From Selenomonadaceae bacterium (GTDB lineage Bacteria; Bacillota; Negativicutes; Selenomonadales; Selenomonadaceae): a stretch of DNA of 64,000 nucleotides. Position 1 is the first letter of the stretch; each line of letters opens with the position of its first letter. Below are positions 63,739 to 64,000 of the stretch, in pieces. The notes beneath the pieces were generated by a model. That model saw only the letters and a program-made list of their open reading frames with translations. It was not told where the DNA came from and made no database searches. The DNA lies in contig JAILRS010000011.1 of assembly GCA_024698045.1 (NCBI GenBank), positions 1-64,000 on the forward strand, read 5' to 3'. The translations under genes and the position numbers were made by a program.

Positions 63739-64000
63739 TTGAACACGAGCGGAAAAAATTTTGTCGAAAACATTGACGGACTTTTGCCGACGGTAAACGA
63801 CAGCGGATATAAGCGCGTACTTGCAATCGGCGATATTCACGGCAACTTTGATAAGTTAATATCGCTGTGGGAGAAATTAAATGTGACCGACGACGATTTT
63901 GTAATTTGCTTGGGCGATTACATAGATCGCGGCGATAAAGTCGATGAAGTTGTCGAATGGGTTCAAGCTCAATCGGCGAAGAAAAATTTTATCGCGCTTA
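63739..64000 (+). CDS. PPP-family metallophosphoesterase (3' end outside window)
   Basis: Only 87 codons are seen. Start is TTG behind GAAGGGAG. After about 30 residues the metal-binding motif LAIGDIHGNFDKL appears, followed by ICLGDYIDRGDKVDEVVEWV, the GDxHG and GDxxDRG motifs of the PPP phosphatase superfamily (serine/threonine phosphatases and ApaH/PrpE relatives). The rest is cut off, so substrate class is open. It lies 38 bp after the LRR gene and may be cotranscribed with it. Confidence 0.85.
   Translation, partial: MNTSGKNFVENIDGLLPTVNDSGYKRVLAIGDIHGNFDKLISLWEKLNVTDDDFVICLGDYIDRGDKVDEVVEWVQAQSAKKNFIAL

Overview
The window looks like a chromosomal piece of a diderm Firmicute of the Negativicutes (Selenomonas-like). 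Typical Firmicute clusters (rapZ-yvcK-whiA-DUF4446, a PRD/PTS-type regulator, flhF-flhG) sit beside outer-membrane and LPS genes (an LptD-like protein, rfaE1, rfaE2, a GT9 heptosyltransferase, an ArnT-like transferase). That combination, with a chemoreceptor, HypD/HypE and anaerobic-type cobalamin genes, suggests a motile fermentative anaerobe. The assignment is inferred from gene content; no 16S gene is present. Promoters often fit TTGAC(A/G)-17-TAAAAT/TATAAT, and many genes start with TTG behind a strong ribosome binding site.

Layout. 1-4,700: end of a VWA protein, a Cache-type chemoreceptor between two near-identical terminators, rsmB, and a HigB/HigA-like toxin-antitoxin pair. 4,888-8,610: one 1,240-residue protein with an Hsp70/actin-type ATPase domain behind about 560 unrecognised residues. 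8,694-12,625: cobM-cbiG, an EamA exporter, an orphan ZnuB-like permease and a DUF1850 protein. 12,685-15,217: a GH13 glucosidase with a Tat-like leader, overlapping a HAD phosphatase. 15,224-22,166 (minus): one long probable operon of a membrane protein, a CofE-like ligase, a GH84 hexosaminidase, hypD, hypE and an MtlR-type regulator.

22,300-30,000 (plus): an 18-codon upstream ORF overlapping an M16C protease gene, a 55-residue protein, dapA, a secreted protein, rpsO, galE and rodA. 29,975-30,420 is a GC-rich, hairpin-rich intergenic element with a duplicated block. 30,421-37,107: HAD phosphatase, rapZ, yvcK, whiA, DUF4446 and a membrane-anchored M23 protein with eleven 13-residue repeats. 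37,226-42,234: small exported proteins, tRNA-Gln(CTG), NagZ and a nitrilase-family amidohydrolase. 42,290-52,603 (minus): a nine-gene envelope operon.

52,808-57,662: a FliD-C-like protein, flhG, flhF (with its own thirteen-residue repeats) and a third Cof-type HAD protein. 57,663-61,088: the mannitol operon mtlA-mtlD, preceded by two matching inverted repeats and a promoter. 61,271-64,000: a BspA-type leucine-rich-repeat protein without a signal peptide, then the start of a PPP-family phosphatase.

Functionally the window is mostly envelope building (LPS core, cell shape, peptidoglycan hydrolysis and recycling), sugar uptake and nitrogen-sugar hydrolysis. The least explained items are the large actin-like ATPase protein, the upstream ORF at 22,385, the paired mtl operators, the intergenic element at 30 kb and the LptD-coupled secreted protein.
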